Source: an uncultured Bacteroidota bacterium (GTDB taxonomy: Bacteria > Bacteroidota > Bacteroidia > Chitinophagales > LD1). From it: 9,747 nt of DNA. This document shows positions 7,107 to 9,747 of this stretch, piece after piece. Each line of letters opens with the position of its first letter. The stretch's first letter is position 1. The stretch covers positions 1-9,747 of the forward strand of contig CALAYL010000046.1 in NCBI GenBank assembly GCA_937894725.1. Reading direction: 5' to 3'. The notes under the pieces are model-generated. The model had not been told where the DNA came from. It ran no database searches and saw only the letters and a list, made by a program, of their open reading frames with translations. A program made the translations under genes and the position numbers.

Positions 7107-7514
7107 CTAAAGATCGTCATGCCCTAGCTCAACCTGGCGATCAACAGGTTGAAACAACGCTATTCTATTACCTTCGATATCTTCAAATTCAGCTACTAGC
7201 CCTATGCCATTGTCCGTTTTGGGATATAAAACTTGCCCACCGTTTGCGGCTACTAAATCCAATGTTTCATCGATGTTTTCTGTATTGAAGTAAATCACTA
7301 CACCCTCATTTGTTGGTTTATAGATTTCACCCTTTGCCAAAGCACCTGAAATGCCCGAATTTTCGTAAACAAAAGGAAACAAGGCCATTTCATTATTGTC
7401 TATGGTTTCTTTGGCAAAAGCAAAATTGAATACAGCAGTATAAAAAGAGATTGCCCTCTCTATATCAGTTACAGGGATTTCAAAAAAGATGACTGGATTG
7501 GATTTTGTTTTCAT
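7107..7514 (-). CDS. VOC-family (glyoxalase/bleomycin-resistance fold) protein
   Basis: The 135-aa protein has the two beta-alpha-beta-beta-beta modules of the vicinal oxygen chelate fold. The first module is marked by IFFEIPVTDIERAISFYTAVF (9-29), the standard opening 'F.i.V.D..rA..FY..vf'. The second is marked by GVVIYFNTENIDETL (71-85), ending with FEDIEGNRIALFQP (110-123), where 'D.eGN.i.L.q' is characteristic. Members include glyoxalase I, extradiol dioxygenases and antibiotic-binding proteins, and the branch with this length is mostly uncharacterised. The substrate cannot be assigned. It is cytoplasmic, with no signal peptide. It follows the ester cyclase gene by 94 bp on the same strand and may share its transcript. 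The stop is TAG at 7107-7109. Confidence 0.88.
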   Translation of the reverse strand: MKTKSNPVIFFEIPVTDIERAISFYTAVFNFAFAKETIDNNEMALFPFVYENSGISGALAKGEIYKPTNEGVVIYFNTENIDETLDLVAANGGQVLYPKTDNGIGLVAEFEDIEGNRIALFQPVDRQVELGHDDL

Positions 7515-7608
7515 ATTTTCTTATGAATATACGCTATTTTTAGTTTGCATGGCGATACTTTAGGGCGGCAAATCGAAAAACAGCAACGGATTTCGTTTTA
7601 CATTTATA

Positions 7609-8007
7609 TCATTTTTGTTTCCACATCAATTGAAAAGCTAAATCAGAAGCTACCCATTCTTCCGCTATTTTGTCCTTGTCAAATCGCGAAACCACTATTT
7701 CATACCATTCGAGTTTTTTATTGGAAGCGGGTATGCCGCTTAAGTCAGCATGATGAGTTCCGCTTAATGTTCTTTGCCAAGTCAATAATGTATCAGTCTG
7801 GGATAAAAGCTCAATTTTGACAATTTTGACATCGGGCAAAGCTGTCCTCAATTGTTTAGTAAATTGTTTGATAAACCGGTGTCCATGGTGTGTTTTTTGG
7901 CCGGCATGGGCTATATAATCTGCTGAAAAAGCAGTCTCAACAATGTTGAAATTTCCTTGACCAATGAGTTGGTCGGCAATGTGTTTTATCCTTTCTATTT
8001 TCTCCAT
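7609..8007 (-). CDS. SnoaL-like ester cyclase family protein
   Basis: The 132-aa protein has the pattern of the SnoaL-like polyketide cyclase/ester cyclase group within the NTF2-like fold: DYIAHAG (30-36), the helix FIKQFTKQLRTALPDVKI (45-62), TWQRTLSGTHHADLSGIPAS (76-95) and KIAEEWVASD (113-122). The acidic residue D122 in the EEW...D motif and H34 line the usual pocket. Bacterial relatives outside antibiotic clusters are common single genes with unknown substrate, so cyclase chemistry should not be assumed. There are no polyketide genes nearby. It is divergent from the exonuclease gene, with a 330-bp gap. The start ATG at 8005-8007 gives a full-length domain. No convincing promoter was found. 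Confidence 0.85.
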   Translation of the reverse strand: MEKIERIKHIADQLIGQGNFNIVETAFSADYIAHAGQKTHHGHRFIKQFTKQLRTALPDVKIVKIELLSQTDTLLTWQRTLSGTHHADLSGIPASNKKLEWYEIVVSRFDKDKIAEEWVASDLAFQLMWKQK

Positions 8008-8131
8008 ATCTTATATCTGTATGATGTGCGGTAGTCCGCTATGCTAAAGTTGGCAAATGCTAATATAGCCCTTTTTTAGAAATGGCAATCTGCTTGATTT
8101 TACATATTAAATTATAGGAATACCTATGATA

Positions 8132-8154
8132 ATTGCGGGCTTGATCTGCAAGCT
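8132..8154. repeat. Dispersed hairpin-like repeat, copy 2
   Basis: ATTGCGGGCTTGATCTGCA plus AGCT matches copy 1 (5560-5582) at 19 of 23 positions. The arms TTGCGG and CTGCAA can still pair with a G-U wobble, so this copy keeps more of the hairpin than copy 1. Both copies lie in intergenic DNA, which fits a REP-like dispersed element. Confidence 0.5.
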
Positions 8155-8220
8155 ACGTTTTACAAGATGCGCTAATATTTTTTTATTTTTAAAGTTAGAA
8201 ATCTTGATTATTTATTACCA

Positions 8221-8243
8221 CAAGTTTCACTTCTTTAAACTTG
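8221..8243. repeat. Perfect 7-bp inverted repeat upstream of the exonuclease gene
   Basis: CAAGTTT (8221-8227) and AAACTTG (8237-8243) are exact inverted copies separated by 9 bases. The repeat lies about 46 bases upstream of the candidate -33 element of the exonuclease promoter. This is a suitable place for a dimeric regulator, but no such regulator is encoded in the window. There is no T-run next to it, so a terminator is unlikely. Confidence 0.4.
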
Positions 8244-8288
8244 CGATATGGGAGGCTCAACATAAAATAGATTATATGAATGGATTTT

Positions 8289-8318
8289 TTTGAATTTCAC
8301 TTTCAATATTTATCTTTA
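8289..8318 (+). promoter_or_regulatory. Candidate promoter for the exonuclease operon
   Basis: TTTG (8289-8292) is followed after 18 bases by TATCTTTA (8311-8318), one mismatch from TAnnTTTG. Transcription would start near 8323, leaving a very short leader before the ATG at 8338. The match is reasonable, but the region is AT-rich and chance matches are common. Confidence 0.4.
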
Positions 8319-8337
8319 GAAAATAACCTATTTATTG

Positions 8338-8904
8338 ATGAACTCAAAAAATACGATTGTCTTTTTAGATACAGAATTTACCGGATTGCACCAAAAAACA
8401 ACCCTGATTTCATTAGCACTTGTAGCTGAATCTGGAGAGGAGTTTTATGCTGAGTTTTCTGATTATGACAAGTCGGTATCAAACGAGTTTCTTGATAAAT
8501 TTGTTTTTTCTAAACTAAACACTATCGTAAAACCATCCGAAGATTTTGATGGAAATGAAAAGTTGATTTTTGTGAAAGGTAATACAGAAGAGATACTTCC
8601 ACTCCTAAGCACTTGGCTCAATCAATTTGACTTAATCGAAATATGGGCAGATGTATTAGCCTATGATTGGGTGCTGTTTTGTGAGCTTTTTGGGGGGGCA
8701 TTTAACATTCCAGAAAACATTTTTTATGCTCCTTTTGATTTAGCTACTTTGTTTCGTATGAAAGGTTTTATAAATCCCTCAGACAAACATAATGACGACA
8801 TTTCTCGATTTGAGTATGCTGGGGCTTCTTTAGATAATCAGCATCATGCCTTAGCAGATGCGAGAGTAGAACTTATTTGTTGGCAAAAACTGATGGCAAT
8901 ATGA
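8338..8904 (+). CDS. DEDDh-type 3'-5' exonuclease
   Basis: The 188-aa protein has the RNase H-like exonuclease fold. The ExoI motif is FLDTEFTGL (9-17) with metal ligands D11 and E13. The ExoII aspartate is probably D110 in VLAYDW. The ExoIII motif HHALADA (169-175) gives H169 and D174 in the HX4D spacing that defines the DEDDh subgroup (DnaQ, RNase T, oligoribonuclease). It is a stand-alone domain with no polymerase or helicase. Its target (RNA, DNA or a short oligonucleotide) cannot be told, though the compact single-domain form resembles bacterial exoribonucleases. ATG at 8338 is chosen over the in-frame TTG at 8335. The stop codon overlaps the next gene's start (ATGA, 8901-8904), indicating translational coupling. 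A 7-G run at 8692-8698 (G119-G120) is unusual in this AT-rich DNA. Confidence 0.85.
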   Translation: MNSKNTIVFLDTEFTGLHQKTTLISLALVAESGEEFYAEFSDYDKSVSNEFLDKFVFSKLNTIVKPSEDFDGNEKLIFVKGNTEEILPLLSTWLNQFDLIEIWADVLAYDWVLFCELFGGAFNIPENIFYAPFDLATLFRMKGFINPSDKHNDDISRFEYAGASLDNQHHALADARVELICWQKLMAI

Positions 8905-9747
8905 ATACCATTTATAGTAAGCACATTTTTTTATTCCCTTTTAGATGGGATGTAAAAAAGGGAAACGTTTTTGAAAATTCGAATGTGGCCATAGGGGACT
9001 ATAAAATGGAGTTAAAAAAAATTGGATGGAAAGATGAGGAGTTCTACAAAGATTCTTTAGACCATCTAGACTATAATGAATTTCAATATTTCTATCCTTT
9101 TGTGCGGGATGCACTTTTTGATTTCAGTCAAAAAAATGAAAATATCATTCGGCACTTAGAGTATGATACCAATGTACATACAGATACCTACAAAATAGTT
9201 TATTTCTCAAACGAGAAAGAGCAAACTAAAATCCTAAGAGTAAATCACGTTTTACTGAATTTGTATGCCACAGGAGTAGGTATCATCAGCTATCATTTAT
9301 GGAATGATGCATACCCTGATTTTCAATCTATACTTGAGATAAATGATTTTGGTAGAAGGCTTTATCCTCCCTATTGCTCGGCTGATTTCGACCTAGATTA
9401 TGTACGAAAAAACACCATCGCACTTTCTATAGAAATGAGTATTGGTACAAATCATTTTTATGAAGATTTTACCGATTTTTTAGATGCAAAGAACAGAGCT
9501 GCTATTTTCACAAACGAAGAACAAAAGCTACCTGAACATGTGATTAAACTATTGGTTAGCGAAAATAATAAAGACATCTCTATCCAACCGATTTTGGATG
9601 ATAGGATGTTTGTGATATGCTGGTATAAGGGCAATGATGTTTTGACAAAACAATTAGTGTATGAAACCACGAATCATAATAAAGAGTTTTGTTACAGTTT
9701 TGCGACATCAGACGACTGGTATAAGTATCTATATATAGATACAAACA
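8901..9747 (+). CDS. Uncharacterised protein, 3' end beyond the window
   Basis: An open frame begins with ATG at 8901, overlapping the exonuclease stop by 4 bases, and runs without a stop to the window edge (282 codons visible). Base composition matches the neighbours, and a 282-codon opening in AT-rich DNA is very unlikely by chance. The protein begins MNTIYSKHIFLFPFRWD. It has a central hydrophobic-rich segment LLNLYATGVGIISYHL (118-133) closely followed by ILEINDFGRRLYPPY (144-158); these look like conserved family motifs. No signal peptide or clear transmembrane helix is seen in the visible part. I do not recognise the family with confidence. I have a faint recollection of similar N-terminal regions in large bacterial proteins ending in CorA-like membrane helices, which cannot be tested here because the C-terminus is missing. 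An 18-base palindrome lies at 9725-9742. Confidence 0.85.
   Translation, partial: MNTIYSKHIFLFPFRWDVKKGNVFENSNVAIGDYKMELKKIGWKDEEFYKDSLDHLDYNEFQYFYPFVRDALFDFSQKNENIIRHLEYDTNVHTDTYKIVYFSNEKEQTKILRVNHVLLNLYATGVGIISYHLWNDAYPDFQSILEINDFGRRLYPPYCSADFDLDYVRKNTIALSIEMSIGTNHFYEDFTDFLDAKNRAAIFTNEEQKLPEHVIKLLVSENNKDISIQPILDDRMFVICWYKGNDVLTKQLVYETTNHNKEFCYSFATSDDWYKYLYIDTN

Larger units (their letters stand above)
8008..8337. other. Divergent intergenic region without a gene
   Basis: These 330 bases separate the minus-strand ester cyclase from the plus-strand exonuclease. No credible coding frame is present. The region holds the second copy of the dispersed repeat (8132-8154), a 7-bp perfect inverted repeat (8221-8243) and a candidate promoter for the exonuclease unit (8289-8318). 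Confidence 0.6.

Noticed and set aside
7515..7608. Promoter for the VOC gene
   Set aside because: The best -7 match (TATATTCA) has two mismatches and no TTG at the right distance, so read-through from the ester cyclase gene is equally likely.
7545..7820. Plus-strand 91-codon frame
   Set aside because: It overlaps the ester cyclase gene antisense over most of its length and shows no family features.
9458..9670. Minus-strand 70-codon frame near the right edge
   Set aside because: It is antisense to the long plus-strand frame starting at 8901, which has a coupled start and motif-like segments.

Overview
The window is AT-rich and most likely comes from a member of the Bacteroidota. The reasons are the RpoC sequence, the A-rich rather than Shine-Dalgarno leaders, and candidate promoters that fit the TTTG (-33) / TAnnTTTG (-7) pattern of that phylum. 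It cannot be placed more precisely from the sequence alone.

Layout. Positions 1-162 hold a 42-bp tandem repeat (itself two 21-bp halves) that runs in from the left edge. At 215-246 there is a strong intrinsic terminator for rpoC, and rpoC itself, complete, occupies 270-4610 on the minus strand. Upstream of rpoC there is no rpoB. Instead there is a 181-bp gap with a good candidate promoter, a pair of bipartite direct repeats, and then a gene for a 2-oxoglutarate/Fe(II) oxygenase (4792-5409). The minus strand continues with accessory genes: a haem-binding cytochrome P460-type lipoprotein (5729-6247), a single-pass membrane protein with a sensor-like extracytoplasmic domain (6361-6924), a VOC/glyoxalase-fold protein (7107-7514) and a SnoaL-like ester cyclase (7609-8007). 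They are spaced widely enough that several are probably transcribed separately.

The strand then switches. From 8338 a two-gene plus-strand unit begins: a DEDDh-type 3'-5' exonuclease (8338-8904), overlapped by 4 bp (ATGA) by a large open frame starting at 8901 and still open at the window edge (282 codons). This second protein is not recognised with confidence. It has the conserved look of a real family (FLFPFRWD near the start, a TGVGIISYHL segment, an INDFGRRLYPPY segment). The tight coupling makes this pair the best candidate for an undescribed system in the window.

Non-coding content includes two decayed copies of a dispersed hairpin-like repeat (5560-5582, 8132-8154), several inverted repeats in intergenic DNA, and a 7-G tract inside the exonuclease gene.
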